Positions 10,093 to 20,011 of a stretch of DNA of 64,000 nucleotides are shown piece after piece. This DNA comes from Bordetella parapertussis (GTDB lineage: Bacteria > Pseudomonadota > Gammaproteobacteria > Burkholderiales > Burkholderiaceae_C): the NCBI GenBank assembly GCA_945878065.1, contig CAMDXA010000003.1, positions 1 through 64,000 of the forward strand, written 5' to 3'. The first letter of the stretch is position 1; every line of letters starts with the position of its first letter. Both the position numbers and the translations under genes were made by a program. The notes below the pieces were generated by a model. It was not told where the DNA came from, did no database searches, and saw only the letters and a list, made by a program, of their open reading frames with translations.

Positions 10093-10494
10093 ATGGCGAC
10101 CCAATTCACCATCCGCGACCTGGCCAGAGAATTTGACCTGACCACCCGTGCCATTCGTTTTTACGAAGACATGGGCTTGCTGCGTCCGGAGCGGCACGGC
10201 CCGCGCGGCAGAAACCGCATTTACAGCGCCAGAGAACGGGCCAGGTTGCGTTTAACCTTGCGCGCCAAGCGTTTGGGTTTGTCGCTGATGGAGGCCAAAG
10301 ACATCATCGACATGTATGACAGCCCGCGCGATACAGTTCCTCAGCTGGAGAAATTCATCACGGTGCTGGCCGAACACCGCCAACAATTGGAAAATCAGAT
10401 GCGCGAAATCCAAGCCAATCTGGATGAAGTCAAACAACACGAAAAAGAAGCCAAACAATTGATGGCCAAATACCGACGCATCGAAAACAACTGA
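10093..10494 (+). CDS. liuR: MerR-family regulator, LiuR-like
   Basis: A 133-residue MerR-type transcription factor. The winged-helix DNA-binding part is at residues 1-75 (FTIRDLAREFDLTTRAIRFY, then LLRPERHGPRGRNRIYSARE), followed by a coiled-coil dimerisation helix (about 80-130). It lacks metal-binding cysteines, which argues against a metal sensor. LiuR proteins control leucine/isovalerate and related acyl-CoA catabolism in proteobacteria. The downstream carboxylase genes in the same run fit this role. It is the first gene of a tightly spaced operon extending to 19871 and is preceded by a 24-bp palindrome. Confidence 0.85.
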   Translation: MATQFTIRDLAREFDLTTRAIRFYEDMGLLRPERHGPRGRNRIYSARERARLRLTLRAKRLGLSLMEAKDIIDMYDSPRDTVPQLEKFITVLAEHRQQLENQMREIQANLDEVKQHEKEAKQLMAKYRRIENN

Positions 10495-10497
10495 CCT

Positions 10498-11154
10498 ATG
10501 ACAACACTGCTTAACACCTTGTTTGAAAACAACCGCGCATGGGCTGACCGCATGACCCGAGAACGCCCCGGTTTTTTTGAAAAACTGGCGCGCCAGCAGT
10601 CGCCCAAGTATTTGTGGATCGGTTGCTCGGACAGCCGGGTACCTGCGAATGAAATCATTGGCTTGGATCCGGGTGAGGTGTTCGTGCATCGCAATGTGGC
10701 CAATTTGGTGGTTCACTCCGATTTAAATGCGCTGTCGGTGATTCAGTTTGCCGTCGAACACTTAAAGGTAGAGCACATCATGGTGGTCGGCCACTATGGG
10801 TGCGGCGGCGTGATGGCAGCCGCGCGCGGCATGCGCATCGGCTTGGCTGATAACTGGTTGCGCCATGTGCAGGATGTGCATTTGCGGCATCGCCAACGCT
10901 TGAACCATTTGGCCCAGCCCGATTTAGAAAACGTATTGTGTGAAATGAATGTGATTGAGCAAGTCGGCAACGTGGCTTTGTCAAATGTCATGCAAGATGC
11001 CTGGGCGCGCGGACAAAAAGTAAGCGTGCATGGCTGGGTCTACGGCCTCAAAGATGGCTTGGTCAAAGATTTGCAAGTGACCATGAGCCATTCCGAGGAA
11101 GTCGTCGAAGTATTTCGCAATGGCTTTAAGCGCTACCCGCGTGCCACCCCCTGA
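10498..11154 (+). CDS. can: beta-class carbonic anhydrase
   Basis: Interconverts CO2 and bicarbonate. At 218 residues it is close to E. coli Can. The zinc ligands are Cys43 (WIGCSDSR, with the Asp45-Arg47 dyad), His99 and Cys102 (VGHYGCGGV). It starts 3 bases after the liuR stop and 12 bases before aceK, so it is an internal operon gene. Bicarbonate is a substrate of the biotin carboxylase encoded downstream, which suggests a direct metabolic reason for the linkage. Confidence 0.95.
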   Translation: MTTLLNTLFENNRAWADRMTRERPGFFEKLARQQSPKYLWIGCSDSRVPANEIIGLDPGEVFVHRNVANLVVHSDLNALSVIQFAVEHLKVEHIMVVGHYGCGGVMAAARGMRIGLADNWLRHVQDVHLRHRQRLNHLAQPDLENVLCEMNVIEQVGNVALSNVMQDAWARGQKVSVHGWVYGLKDGLVKDLQVTMSHSEEVVEVFRNGFKRYPRATP

Positions 11155-11166
11155 ACCTGTACATCG

Positions 11167-12984
11167 ATGTTTCCCCAACGACTCGACTCCACCGTGGCTT
11201 ATGGCATCGCGCAAGCCATGATGGATGGCTTTAACCGGCATTACCAGTTGTTCCGTCAAGAATCAGCCAAGGCCAAAGAACGTTTTGAACAACAAGACTG
11301 GCATGGCCAGCAACGCGCTCAGCGTGAGCGCATCGAGTTTTACGATTTGCGAGTCAAAGAATGCTCTGCACGTTTGGAAACCGAATTCCAAGCGGCGCAA
11401 CAACCGCCTGATATCTGGCAACAGGTGAAATTGCATTACATCGGCTTGCTGGTCGACCATTTTCAGCCAGAGTTGGCAGAAACTTTTTTTAATTCGGTGA
11501 CCACCAAAATTTTGGACCGCAGTTATTTTCAAAATGAATTTATTTTTGTGCGACCAGCTGTCAGCACCGAGTACATTGAAAGTGACGACCCGAATGCGCT
11601 GCCGACCTACCAGGCGTGGTATCCCAGCACCGACAACTTGCACGAGACCATCATGCGCATCGTCGAGCATTTCAACCTGCAATGTGAATTCGCCGACTTG
11701 CCAAGAGACGCCAGCGACATTTTGCGCAATGTGCAGATTCGCTTGGACCAAACCCGCTTGCGTGCCAACTTTCAGATACAGGTGCTCAACAGTCTTTTTT
11801 ACCGCAACAAAGCGGCTTACATTGTCGGCAAGGTCATCAACGGGTTTGTAGAGATTCCGTTTGCCTTGCCTATTTTGCACAACGCACAAGGCCAGTTGGT
11901 GATTGATGCGGCCTTGTTCGGCGAAGACGATTTTTTGATGTTGTTCAGTTTTGCGCGCGCCTATTTCCTGGTCGACATGGATATCCCTTCAGCCTATGTG
12001 CAGTTCTTGCGCAGTCTGATGCCGCGCAAGCCACGCGCTGAAATTTACAACGCACTCGGCCTGGCCAAGCAGGGAAAGACCTTGTTCTACCGCGATCTGC
12101 TTTATCACCAACGCCACAGCACAGATAAATTTCGCATCGCCCCGGGCATCAAGGGCATGGTCATGCTGGTGTTTGATCAGCCTTCATTCCCTTTTGTGTT
12201 CAAGGTCATCAAAGATTTTTACCCGCCGCAAAAAGACACCACGCGCGAACAAATTCAAGGCAAGTATTTGCTGGTCAAGCAGCATGACCGGGTCGGCCGA
12301 ATGGCAGACACCTTGGAGTACAGCAACGTGGCTTTTCCGCGCGAGCGATTTGAAGACGAGTTGATCGAAGAAATTCAAAAGTTCGCGCCCAGCCAAATTG
12401 AAATCAATATTCGGCCCGACAACGGCAAGAAAGAGGTGGTGATCAAGCACGCTTACATTGAGCGGCGCATGATTCCACTCAACATCTATTTGCAAGAGTC
12501 TTTTGATGTGGGCTTGCAAGAACCTCGCGCCAAAGCGCAAATGGAACGTGCTGTGATCGAATACGGCAATGCCATCAAAGATTTGGTGGCTGCCAATATT
12601 TTTCCTGGTGATATGTTGTGGAAAAACTTCGGCATTACTCGCCACGGCAAAGTCGTTTTTTATGATTACGATGAGATCGAGTACATCACCGATTGCAATT
12701 TCCGCAAAGTACCTGCACCGCGTAACGAAGAAGATGAAATGTCAGGCGAGATCTGGTACCACGTCGGGCCGCGCGATGTGTTCCCCGAAACCTTCGGCCC
12801 GTTTTTGCTGGGCAACCCGTCGGTGCGCGAAGTATTCATGAAGCACCATGCGGATTTATTGGACGCCGGTTTTTGGCAAGGGCACAAGGAAAAAATCAAT
12901 CAAGGCCATGTGCATGATGTGTTTCCGTATGAAGCAGACAAACGGTTTGAGGTGCAGCGTGCCACGCTTGCCCAAGCCACTTAG
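11167..12984 (+). CDS. aceK: isocitrate dehydrogenase kinase/phosphatase
   Basis: Bifunctional enzyme that phosphorylates and dephosphorylates isocitrate dehydrogenase, setting the split between the TCA cycle and the glyoxylate bypass. It is 605 residues, slightly longer than the E. coli protein. The N-terminal regulatory half (about 1-315) precedes a protein-kinase-like half. The catalytic-loop equivalent [10 protein letters not shown] (Asp482) and the metal-binding [10 protein letters not shown] (Asp500) keep the 18-residue spacing I recall from E. coli AceK. It is usually next to aceBA; here it lies between carbonic anhydrase and the thiolase of an acyl-CoA catabolic operon. Confidence 0.96.
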   Translation: MFPQRLDSTVAYGIAQAMMDGFNRHYQLFRQESAKAKERFEQQDWHGQQRAQRERIEFYDLRVKECSARLETEFQAAQQPPDIWQQVKLHYIGLLVDHFQPELAETFFNSVTTKILDRSYFQNEFIFVRPAVSTEYIESDDPNALPTYQAWYPSTDNLHETIMRIVEHFNLQCEFADLPRDASDILRNVQIRLDQTRLRANFQIQVLNSLFYRNKAAYIVGKVINGFVEIPFALPILHNAQGQLVIDAALFGEDDFLMLFSFARAYFLVDMDIPSAYVQFLRSLMPRKPRAEIYNALGLAKQGKTLFYRDLLYHQRHSTDKFRIAPGIKGMVMLVFDQPSFPFVFKVIKDFYPPQKDTTREQIQGKYLLVKQHDRVGRMADTLEYSNVAFPRERFEDELIEEIQKFAPSQIEINIRPDNGKKEVVIKHAYIERRMIPLNIYLQESFDVGLQEPRAKAQMERAVIEYGNAIKDLVAANIFPGDMLWKNFGITRHGKVVFYDYDEIEYITDCNFRKVPAPRNEEDEMSGEIWYHVGPRDVFPETFGPFLLGNPSVREVFMKHHADLLDAGFWQGHKEKINQGHVHDVFPYEADKRFEVQRATLAQAT

Positions 12985-13008
12985 CGTATTTTTTTGAAGG
13001 AGTGTCAG

Positions 13009-14190
13009 ATGTCAGATGCAATAGTGATTGTCAGTGCCGCCCGTACCCCAATGGGCAGTTTCCAAGGTGATTTTTCATCGCTCAGCGCCCATGATTTAGG
13101 TGGTGTGGCAATTGCTGCGGCAGTCAAGCGCGCAGGCATTTCGCCCGATGCCGTGACCGAGGTGTTGTTCGGCAATTGTTTGATGGCCGGTCAAGGCCAA
13201 GCCCCGGCGCGTCAGGCTGCGTTCAAAGGTGGATTGCCCAAAAGTGCTGGCGCGGTTACTTTGTCAAAAATGTGCGGCTCAGGCATGCGTGCCGCCATGT
13301 TTGCCCACGACATATTGAGCGCAGGCTCGCAAGACGTGATGGTGGCCGGTGGCATGGAAAGCATGACCAATGCGCCTTATCTGATGTTGAAAGGCCGAGG
13401 CGGCTACCGCATGGGCCACGACAAAATTTATGACCACATGATGCTTGATGGTTTGGAAGATGCGTATGAAGCCGGCCGCTCCATGGGGACCTTTGGCGAA
13501 GACTGCGCAGCCAAATACAAATTCACCCGCGAAGCGCAAGACCATTTCGCCATGACCAGCGTGCAGCGCGCCAAAGATGCAACTACCAATGGTGCATTCA
13601 GCAAAGAAATCACGCCTGTCACCATCAAAGACCGCAGCGGCGAGCGCGTGGTGACCGTGGATGAAGGCCCCGGCAAAGTCAAGCTAGACAAAGTGACCAG
13701 CCTGAAACCCGCATTCAAAAAAGACGGCACCATCACCGCCGCGTCCAGTTCGTCCATCAACGACGGCGCTGCCGCGTTAGTGATGATGCGCGAGAGCACC
13801 GCCAAAAAACTGGGATGTACACCCTTGGCCCGCGTCGTTAGCCACGCCACGTTTGCGCAAGAACCCGAATGGTTCACCACGGCACCGGTGGGAGCCACAC
13901 AGCAAGCTTTGGCCAGGGCCGGTTGGAAGGTCAGCGATGTGCAGTTGTGGGAAGTCAACGAAGCATTTGCCGTGGTACCCATGGCACTGATGCACGAACT
14001 CAAAGTGCCGCATGAGATTGTCAACGTCAATGGCGGCGCTTGTGCATTGGGTCATCCCATCGGTGCTTCAGGGGCACGCATCATCGTCACATTGCTGCAT
14101 GCCTTACAAGCGCACGGTCTGAAAAAAGGCTTGGCGACTTTGTGCATCGGCGGCGGTGAAGGCACGGCCATGGCGCTTGAACTGATCTAG
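13009..14190 (+). CDS. atoB: acetyl-CoA C-acetyltransferase (thiolase)
   Basis: A degradative/biosynthetic thiolase that interconverts acetoacetyl-CoA and two acetyl-CoA. It has 393 residues from the ATG at 13009, chosen over an upstream TTG because AAGGAG lies 7 bases before it. Catalytic residues are Cys89 (SKMCGSGMRAA), His349 (ALGHPIGASGAR) and Cys379 (LCIGGGEGTAM). As part of a leucine-type pathway it would consume the acetoacetate branch after CoA activation. It lies 24 bases after aceK and 11 before the carboxylase beta gene. Confidence 0.94.
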   Translation: MSDAIVIVSAARTPMGSFQGDFSSLSAHDLGGVAIAAAVKRAGISPDAVTEVLFGNCLMAGQGQAPARQAAFKGGLPKSAGAVTLSKMCGSGMRAAMFAHDILSAGSQDVMVAGGMESMTNAPYLMLKGRGGYRMGHDKIYDHMMLDGLEDAYEAGRSMGTFGEDCAAKYKFTREAQDHFAMTSVQRAKDATTNGAFSKEITPVTIKDRSGERVVTVDEGPGKVKLDKVTSLKPAFKKDGTITAASSSSINDGAAALVMMRESTAKKLGCTPLARVVSHATFAQEPEWFTTAPVGATQQALARAGWKVSDVQLWEVNEAFAVVPMALMHELKVPHEIVNVNGGACALGHPIGASGARIIVTLLHALQAHGLKKGLATLCIGGGEGTAMALELI

Positions 14191-14201
14191 GCTGACACAG
14201 C

Positions 14202-15809
14202 ATGAGCGTTCTCACCTCCCACTTGTCGAGCCGTTCGGCGGCATTCATCGCCAATGCACAGGCCATGCAGGCCGCCGTAGAAGACCTGCGCGTGCAAATG
14301 GCGTTGAGCGCACAAGGCGGCGGTGAGGCCGCGCGTGCCAAACATATCGCGCGTGGCAAATTGCCGCCGCGCGAACGCGTGGCCTTGTTGTTGGACCCCG
14401 GCACACCGTTTTTGGAGTTCAGCCCCTTGGCTGCGCACGGCATGTACAACGGCGACGCACCGGGCGCAGGCGTGATCGCAGGCATAGGCCGCGTCAGCGG
14501 TGTCGATTGCGTGATTGTGTGCAACGATGCCACGGTCAAGGGCGGCACCTATTACCCGATGACAGTCAAAAAACATTTGCGTGCCCAAGAGATCGCGCAG
14601 CAAAACCATTTGCCGTGTATTTATTTGGTGGATTCAGGCGGTGCGAATTTGCCTAACCAGGACGATGTGTTCCCGGACAAAGAGCACTTTGGCCGCATCT
14701 TCTATAACCAAGCCAATATGAGTGCGCAAGGCATTGCGCAAATTGCGGTCGTCATGGGCAGTTGCACCGCAGGCGGTGCGTATGTGCCTGCAATGAGCGA
14801 CGAAACCATCATCGTAAAAAACCAAGGCACCATCTTTTTGGGCGGTCCGCCTTTGGTCAAAGCAGCGATCGGAGAAATTGTCAGTGCCGAAGATTTGGGT
14901 GGCGGCGACGTGCACACGCGTTTGTCCGGCGTGGCCGATCATTTGGCAGACAACGACGAGCATGCTTTGGCGCTGGCACGCGAAGCGGTGTCGCGTTTGA
15001 ACCGTAAAAAATCTTTTGACACGGCAGTCATTCCTGCACGTGCGCCTTTGTACGACCCGCAAGAGATTTACGGTGTGATTCCCGTGGATACCCGCAAGCC
15101 CTATGACGTGCGCGACATCATTGCCCGTGTGGTCGATGGTTCAGAGTTTCATGAATTCAAAGCGCGTTTTGGCAGCACCTTGGTGTGTGGCTTTGCGCAT
15201 ATCGAAGGCATGCCGGTCGGCATCGTGGCCAACAACGGTGTGCTGTTTTCCGAGTCTGCGCAAAAAGGCGCGCACTTTATTGAGCTGTGTTGCCAGCGAA
15301 AAATCCCGCTCGTGTTTTTGCAAAACATCACCGGCTTCATGGTCGGTCGCAAATACGAAAACGAAGGCATCGCCAGACACGGCGCCAAGATGGTCACCGC
15401 TGTGGCCACCGCGCAAGTGCCTAAATTCACCATCATCATCGGCGGCAGTTACGGTGCCGGCAATTACGGCATGTGCGGCCGCGCGTTCAATCCGCGCTTT
15501 TTGTGGATGTGGCCGAACGCACGAATTTGCGTCATGGGCGGCGAGCAGGCGGCCAGCGTGTTGGCCACGGTGCGCCGCGACGGCATTGAAGCCAAAGGCG
15601 GCAGTTGGAGCGCCGATGAAGAAGCCAGATTCAAACAACCGCTGTTAGATCAATTCGCCCACCAATCCCACCCTTATTACGCCAGTGCCCGCTTGTGGGA
15701 TGACGGCGTGATCGATCCCGCTGATACACGACAGGTGTTGGCGCTGGCCTTGTCCGCGTCTTTGAACGCACCGATTCCCGACACCCGCTTCGGTGTCTTC
15801 CGTATGTGA
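14202..15809 (+). CDS. liuB: acyl-CoA carboxylase beta subunit (methylcrotonoyl-CoA type)
   Basis: Carboxyltransferase subunit of a biotin-dependent carboxylase, 535 residues, the usual size for MccB/LiuB. Diagnostic blocks are [20 protein letters not shown] and [17 protein letters not shown] in the N-terminal crotonase-fold domain, and [20 protein letters not shown] in the C-terminal one. It would carboxylate 3-methylcrotonyl-CoA (leucine catabolism). Geranyl-CoA carboxylase (acyclic terpene catabolism) is a close paralogue that I cannot exclude by eye; the LiuR-like regulator favours the leucine reading. It works with the biotinylated alpha subunit at 16966-18963. Confidence 0.9.
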   Translation: MSVLTSHLSSRSAAFIANAQAMQAAVEDLRVQMALSAQGGGEAARAKHIARGKLPPRERVALLLDPGTPFLEFSPLAAHGMYNGDAPGAGVIAGIGRVSGVDCVIVCNDATVKGGTYYPMTVKKHLRAQEIAQQNHLPCIYLVDSGGANLPNQDDVFPDKEHFGRIFYNQANMSAQGIAQIAVVMGSCTAGGAYVPAMSDETIIVKNQGTIFLGGPPLVKAAIGEIVSAEDLGGGDVHTRLSGVADHLADNDEHALALAREAVSRLNRKKSFDTAVIPARAPLYDPQEIYGVIPVDTRKPYDVRDIIARVVDGSEFHEFKARFGSTLVCGFAHIEGMPVGIVANNGVLFSESAQKGAHFIELCCQRKIPLVFLQNITGFMVGRKYENEGIARHGAKMVTAVATAQVPKFTIIIGGSYGAGNYGMCGRAFNPRFLWMWPNARICVMGGEQAASVLATVRRDGIEAKGGSWSADEEARFKQPLLDQFAHQSHPYYASARLWDDGVIDPADTRQVLALALSASLNAPIPDTRFGVFRM

Positions 15810-15827
15810 TTTTTTGAGATAACCACC

Positions 15828-16961
15828 ATGAACCATATCTACCATTTACCCGAACACCAAACACTGCGCGACCAGATGGCGCGTTTTTTAGAACGCGAAG
15901 TTGAGCCCTATGGTTTGGAATGGGAAAAAGCGGGTAAGGTGCCGCGCGAAGTCTTGCGCAAAATGGGCGAGGCGGGTTTTTTCGGTTTGATGTATGACAG
16001 TGAATACGGCGGTGCAGAAGCGGATGCCTTGACCAATCTGGTGTTTGCCGAAGCTTTGTCGCAATCCACCTATGCTGGGTTCATCGTCAGCGTGTTGGTG
16101 CATACCGACATGGCCAGTCCGCATTTGCACCATGCCGGCACAGTTGCACAAAAAGCCAAATACATGCCGCGCATCATCAGCGGTGAAACCATCAGCGCGG
16201 TGGCCATGACCGAGCCGGGAGCAGGTTCTGATTTGTCCGGCATGCGCAGTACCGCCAAGCGCGACGGCGATGCCTGGGTGCTCAACGGCACCAAGCTCTA
16301 CATCACCAATGGCGTGCATGCGAACGTGTATTTCGTGGCGGCCAAAACCGGTGTCGGCAAGCACCAAATGTCCATGTTCATTGTGGAAAAAGGCACGCCG
16401 GGTTTCAGCGTCGGACGGTCATTGGACAAAACCGGTTGGCTGTGCTCGGACACCGCAGAGTTGGTGCTGGATAACGTGCGTCTCGGCCCCGAGGCTTTGC
16501 TGGGCGAGCAAGACAAAGGTTTTTACGCATTGATGAAAAATTTGCAAACCGAGCGTATTGCGTTGGCTGCCATGGCCATCGGCCATTGCCAGCGCGCCAT
16601 TGAGTTGACGCTGGACTATGTGCGTCAGCGTCAGGCGTTTGGTAAGAGCTTGTGGGAGATGCAACACATTCGTCAGCGCATCGCTATGTTGGATGCCAAA
16701 ACCCGCTCGGCGCGCCAGTTCATGTACCACTGCGCATGGTCGGTCACGCAAGACCATGACATTGTGCAAGAGGTGTCCATGCTCAAGGCACTGACCGGTG
16801 ATCTGGTGAACGAAGTGGTCGGCGGTTGTTTGCAGTTCTGGGGTGGCATGGGTTATATGCGTGAAGCGCCCATCGAGCGCTTGTGGCGTGATGCACGCGT
16901 GCTGGCTATCGGTGGTGGCGCCACCGAAGTGATGCTCGAAGAAGTGGCCAAACGCTACTGA
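15828..16961 (+). CDS. acyl-CoA dehydrogenase of the isovaleryl-CoA type
   Basis: A 377-residue FAD-dependent acyl-CoA dehydrogenase. Family blocks are AMTEPGAGSDLSGMRS (near 125-140), LNGTKLYITNG and the C-terminal FWGGMGYMREAPIERLWRDA. The usual MCAD catalytic Glu near the C-terminus is replaced (AIGGGATEVM). Glu242 in NLQTERIALA occupies the helix-G position used by isovaleryl-CoA and long-chain dehydrogenases, so the enzyme should be active on branched or long substrates. Placed between the two carboxylase subunits, it fits isovaleryl-CoA dehydrogenase; citronellyl-CoA dehydrogenase is the alternative. It starts 18 bases after liuB. Confidence 0.88.
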   Translation: MNHIYHLPEHQTLRDQMARFLEREVEPYGLEWEKAGKVPREVLRKMGEAGFFGLMYDSEYGGAEADALTNLVFAEALSQSTYAGFIVSVLVHTDMASPHLHHAGTVAQKAKYMPRIISGETISAVAMTEPGAGSDLSGMRSTAKRDGDAWVLNGTKLYITNGVHANVYFVAAKTGVGKHQMSMFIVEKGTPGFSVGRSLDKTGWLCSDTAELVLDNVRLGPEALLGEQDKGFYALMKNLQTERIALAAMAIGHCQRAIELTLDYVRQRQAFGKSLWEMQHIRQRIAMLDAKTRSARQFMYHCAWSVTQDHDIVQEVSMLKALTGDLVNEVVGGCLQFWGGMGYMREAPIERLWRDARVLAIGGGATEVMLEEVAKRY

Positions 16962-16965
16962 TGCC

Positions 16966-18963
16966 ATGTTCCAAAAAATACTGATTGCCAACCGCGGCGA
17001 AATCGCCTGTCGTGTCGCCGCCACCGCTAAGCGCATGGGCGTGCGCACGGTCGCTGTGTATTCCGATGCGGATGCGCATGCTGCACATGTGCAAGCTTGC
17101 GACGAAGCGGTGCATATTGGCGGCGCGTCTGTGCAGGACAGTTATTTGCAATGGCAGCGCATTTTGAATGCGGCTTTGCAAACCGGCGCACAAGCGGTGC
17201 ATCCGGGCTATGGTTTTTTGAGTGAGAACGCTGATTTTGCAAATGCATGTGCCAAAGCAGGCTTGGTGTTCATCGGCCCTGGCGTCGAGGCCATTCAAGC
17301 CATGGGACTCAAAGCGGCGTCCAAACAGCTGATGGAAAAAGCCGGTGTGCCCTTGGTGCCGGGCTACCACGGCGCTGATCAATCACCGGCATTGCTGGCC
17401 AGTGAAGCAAAGCGTATGGGCTTTCCAGTGTTGATCAAAGCCAGTGCGGGTGGCGGCGGCAAAGGCATGCGCATCGTGCAGCAAGCAGCAGACTTTGATG
17501 ATGCTTTGGCTTCATGTCAGCGCGAAGCAAAAAACAGTTTCGGTGATGACGCGGTGCTGATTGAAAAGTATGTGCAACGCCCTCGCCACATTGAAATACA
17601 GGTGTTTGGCGACACACACGGCAAGGTGATTCATTTGCATGAACGGGATTGTTCAGTGCAACGCAGACACCAAAAGGTATTGGAAGAATCTCCGGCACCA
17701 GGCCTGTCAGAAGACATGCGACAACGCATGGGTGCGGCAGCCGTGGCGGCTGCCAAAGCGGTGAACTATGTCGGTGCAGGTACGGTGGAGTTCATCGTCG
17801 AGCAAACCGAGCGCGGCATGGATTTTTTCTTCATGGAAATGAACACCCGCTTGCAGGTCGAGCATCCCGTCACCGAAGCGGTCACGGGCTTGGACTTGGT
17901 GGAATGGCAATTGCGGATTGCCAGTGGCGAGCCTTTACCTTTGACGCAAGCGCAAGTCACAGTGCACGGCCACGCGATTGAAGCACGCATTTGTGCCGAA
18001 ACGCCGGATAACGATTTTTTACCGGCCATCGGCCTGCTTCATGTGTTGCAGACGCCGCCAGCCAGTCGTTTCCATGTGTCTGATGTCCGTTGGGACAGCG
18101 GCGTCAGACAAGGCGACAGCATCAGCCCGTATTACGACTCGATGATCGCCAAGCTGATCGTGCATGGGGAAACCCGCGAGCAAGCGCTGTCCAGATTGGA
18201 TATGGCGCTGGCGCAATTGCATATCGTCGGTGTACAAAACAATGTGGCTTTCATCCGGCGCGTGATCCGCTCAGACTCTTTCGCACAAGCTCATCTGGAC
18301 ACGGCTTTGATTGAGCGTGAAAAAGCCGTGTTGTTTCACCAGCAAACCTTGTCGACAACGCAGATCATCGCGGCCGTGGTCGCGGCTTTATTGCGCGACG
18401 AGCAGCATGGTTCTGATGGCTGGATCGATCCGTGGTCGGTTCGCCAGAGTTGGTTGATGCAAGGCCGCTCTGTGCGCAACTTCCAGTTTGATGCTCATGG
18501 CGAAAAGTACACAGCAGCGCTGACCTGCTTGGTACGCGAGGGTATGCGTTTACAGATGGCCGGACAGGAAGCAGCTTTCAGTTGGCGTGATGTGGCCGGG
18601 CAATTGCAAGTGACTTGGGGCGAACAGCATTTCCGTTGCCATGTCTACCAAGACGCCGGTGACTGGCATGTGTTCACCGAGACAGGTGAAGCCAGTTTGC
18701 GTTTGTCAGACCCCTTGTCCTACGAGACGCAAGACGTGGCCGTCGGCGGAAACCTGACGGCTCCGATGCCCGGCAAGCTGTTGTCATTTGCAGTGAAGAC
18801 CGGCGACAAAGTGGTGGCCGGACAAGCGCTTGCCGTGATGGAAGCCATGAAGATGGAGCACACCGTGGCCGCGCCTGTGGCGGGCACGGTGGCCGAGTTG
18901 TTGTACGTGCCCGGCGACCAGGTGGCAGAAGGCGCGCCGCTGTTGCGTTTATCGACAGACTGA
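16966..18963 (+). CDS. liuD: acyl-CoA carboxylase alpha subunit (biotin carboxylase/carrier)
   Basis: A 665-residue MccA/LiuD-type subunit. The biotin carboxylase domain (about 1-450) begins FQKILIANRGEIACRV and contains the ATP-grasp glycine-rich loop KASAGGGGKGMR and the motif EMNTRLQVEHPVTE. A middle domain contacts the beta subunit. The C-terminal biotin carrier (about 595-665) has the attachment motif EAMKMEH with Lys629. It uses ATP and bicarbonate to charge biotin. It starts 4 bases after the dehydrogenase stop. Confidence 0.94.
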   Translation: MFQKILIANRGEIACRVAATAKRMGVRTVAVYSDADAHAAHVQACDEAVHIGGASVQDSYLQWQRILNAALQTGAQAVHPGYGFLSENADFANACAKAGLVFIGPGVEAIQAMGLKAASKQLMEKAGVPLVPGYHGADQSPALLASEAKRMGFPVLIKASAGGGGKGMRIVQQAADFDDALASCQREAKNSFGDDAVLIEKYVQRPRHIEIQVFGDTHGKVIHLHERDCSVQRRHQKVLEESPAPGLSEDMRQRMGAAAVAAAKAVNYVGAGTVEFIVEQTERGMDFFFMEMNTRLQVEHPVTEAVTGLDLVEWQLRIASGEPLPLTQAQVTVHGHAIEARICAETPDNDFLPAIGLLHVLQTPPASRFHVSDVRWDSGVRQGDSISPYYDSMIAKLIVHGETREQALSRLDMALAQLHIVGVQNNVAFIRRVIRSDSFAQAHLDTALIEREKAVLFHQQTLSTTQIIAAVVAALLRDEQHGSDGWIDPWSVRQSWLMQGRSVRNFQFDAHGEKYTAALTCLVREGMRLQMAGQEAAFSWRDVAGQLQVTWGEQHFRCHVYQDAGDWHVFTETGEASLRLSDPLSYETQDVAVGGNLTAPMPGKLLSFAVKTGDKVVAGQALAVMEAMKMEHTVAAPVAGTVAELLYVPGDQVAEGAPLLRLSTD

Positions 18964-18976
18964 CTGGAGAAACCCC

Positions 18977-19228
18977 ATGGTGCAACTTACCCCAGCTTGG
19001 CATGCCTTACGTGAGCGTTGGCAGTCGGTGTTGCGCACACCCGCCGGTCAGTCACTGGCGTCACCGTGTGTGTCAGTGTGCACCATGCATGCCGAACGGG
19101 ATGAATGCCACGGCTGTTTTCGCAGCATCGATGAAATCGCCCGCTGGGGCATGAGCACCCCCGCGCAGCAGCGGGCGGTTTGGCAGCGATTGGGACAACG
19201 CATAGAACAACATTTCAACGGGGATTGA
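18977..19228 (+). CDS. DUF1289 (YdhL-like) cysteine-rich small protein
   Basis: An 83-residue protein with the DUF1289 signature: SPCVSVCTMH followed by DECHGCFRSIDEIARW, giving four cysteines likely to bind a metal. Function unknown. It starts 13 bases after the carboxylase gene and ends one base before the isomerase gene, so it is co-transcribed with the acyl-CoA pathway. The ATG at 18977 has a GGAG about 8 bases upstream. No signal peptide or membrane segment. Confidence 0.85.
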   Translation: MVQLTPAWHALRERWQSVLRTPAGQSLASPCVSVCTMHAERDECHGCFRSIDEIARWGMSTPAQQRAVWQRLGQRIEQHFNGD

Positions 19229-19229
19229 C

Positions 19230-19871
19230 ATGCACCAGCTGAATTTTTATTTTGATGTGATCAGCCCGTATGCCTATTTGGCATTCGACCAATTACCGCG
19301 CACCTTGCAAGGCTTGAGTTACCAGGTGGTTTACAAGCCGGTGTTGTTTGGTGGTTTATTGAAACACCACGGGCAGTTGGGGCCGGTTGAAGTCGCCGGA
19401 AAACGCGAGTGGACTTACCGCCAGTCGCTGTGGTTGGCGCGACAACAAGGCTTGGATCTGCAAATGCCTGCCGCGCATCCTTTCAACCCGTTGCCGTTGT
19501 TGCGATTGGCCATTGCCTGCGACCCCAACGGGCAACCCAGCCGACACGTGTGTGAAGCGGTGTTCAAACATGTGTGGTGTGGAGGCCTTGACCCCAGTGA
19601 CAGCCAGCGCTTGGAAGCATTGGCCCGCACTTTGCAACCGGCACGCTCACCAGACGAGACCGAAGTGAAAGAAACCTTGCGACAAAACACCGAGCAAGCC
19701 ATTGCCGATGGCGTGTTTGGTGTGCCCAGCATCCAGGCCAACGGCGAAATGTTTTGGGGCTTGGACGCCTTGCCGATGTTGCGTGAATTTTTAGACGGAG
19801 ATGACTGGTACCGCAGCAAAGCGTGGAAGGCTGCCTTGGATTTGCCCGCAGGCATACAGCGCAAACGCTGA
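19230..19871 (+). CDS. 2-hydroxychromene-2-carboxylate isomerase family (DsbA-fold, kappa GST-like)
   Basis: A 213-residue thioredoxin/DsbA-fold protein of the HCCA isomerase / kappa-class glutathione transferase family. The N-terminal FYFDVISPYAYLAF carries the conserved Ser-Pro in the glutathione-binding position, and FGVPSIQANGEMFWG is the cis-Pro region. The known family reaction is a glutathione-dependent isomerisation in naphthalene breakdown, but most genomic copies have other or unknown substrates. It is the last gene of the liuR operon, and its role there is unclear. Confidence 0.85.
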   Translation: MHQLNFYFDVISPYAYLAFDQLPRTLQGLSYQVVYKPVLFGGLLKHHGQLGPVEVAGKREWTYRQSLWLARQQGLDLQMPAAHPFNPLPLLRLAIACDPNGQPSRHVCEAVFKHVWCGGLDPSDSQRLEALARTLQPARSPDETEVKETLRQNTEQAIADGVFGVPSIQANGEMFWGLDALPMLREFLDGDDWYRSKAWKAALDLPAGIQRKR

Positions 19872-20011
19872 AAAATTCATATCGTGAAATAGATCGCAAG
19901 GGTTTGCCCTAGGGTTGTCAGCCCTCGTTCAGTTTTGCGTCAGTCGCTGGCAAGTACATTCAAACAAAATAACGACAAACCCCAGTCAGCGGGTAACCTC
20001 AAGGAGACACC

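Noticed and set aside
11263..11889. 208-codon open frame antisense to aceK
   Set aside because: A shadow of the aceK codon pattern; no start context or known domain.
13428..14030. 200-codon open frame antisense to the thiolase gene
   Set aside because: The reverse frame of a well-supported gene; composition explained by its codons.
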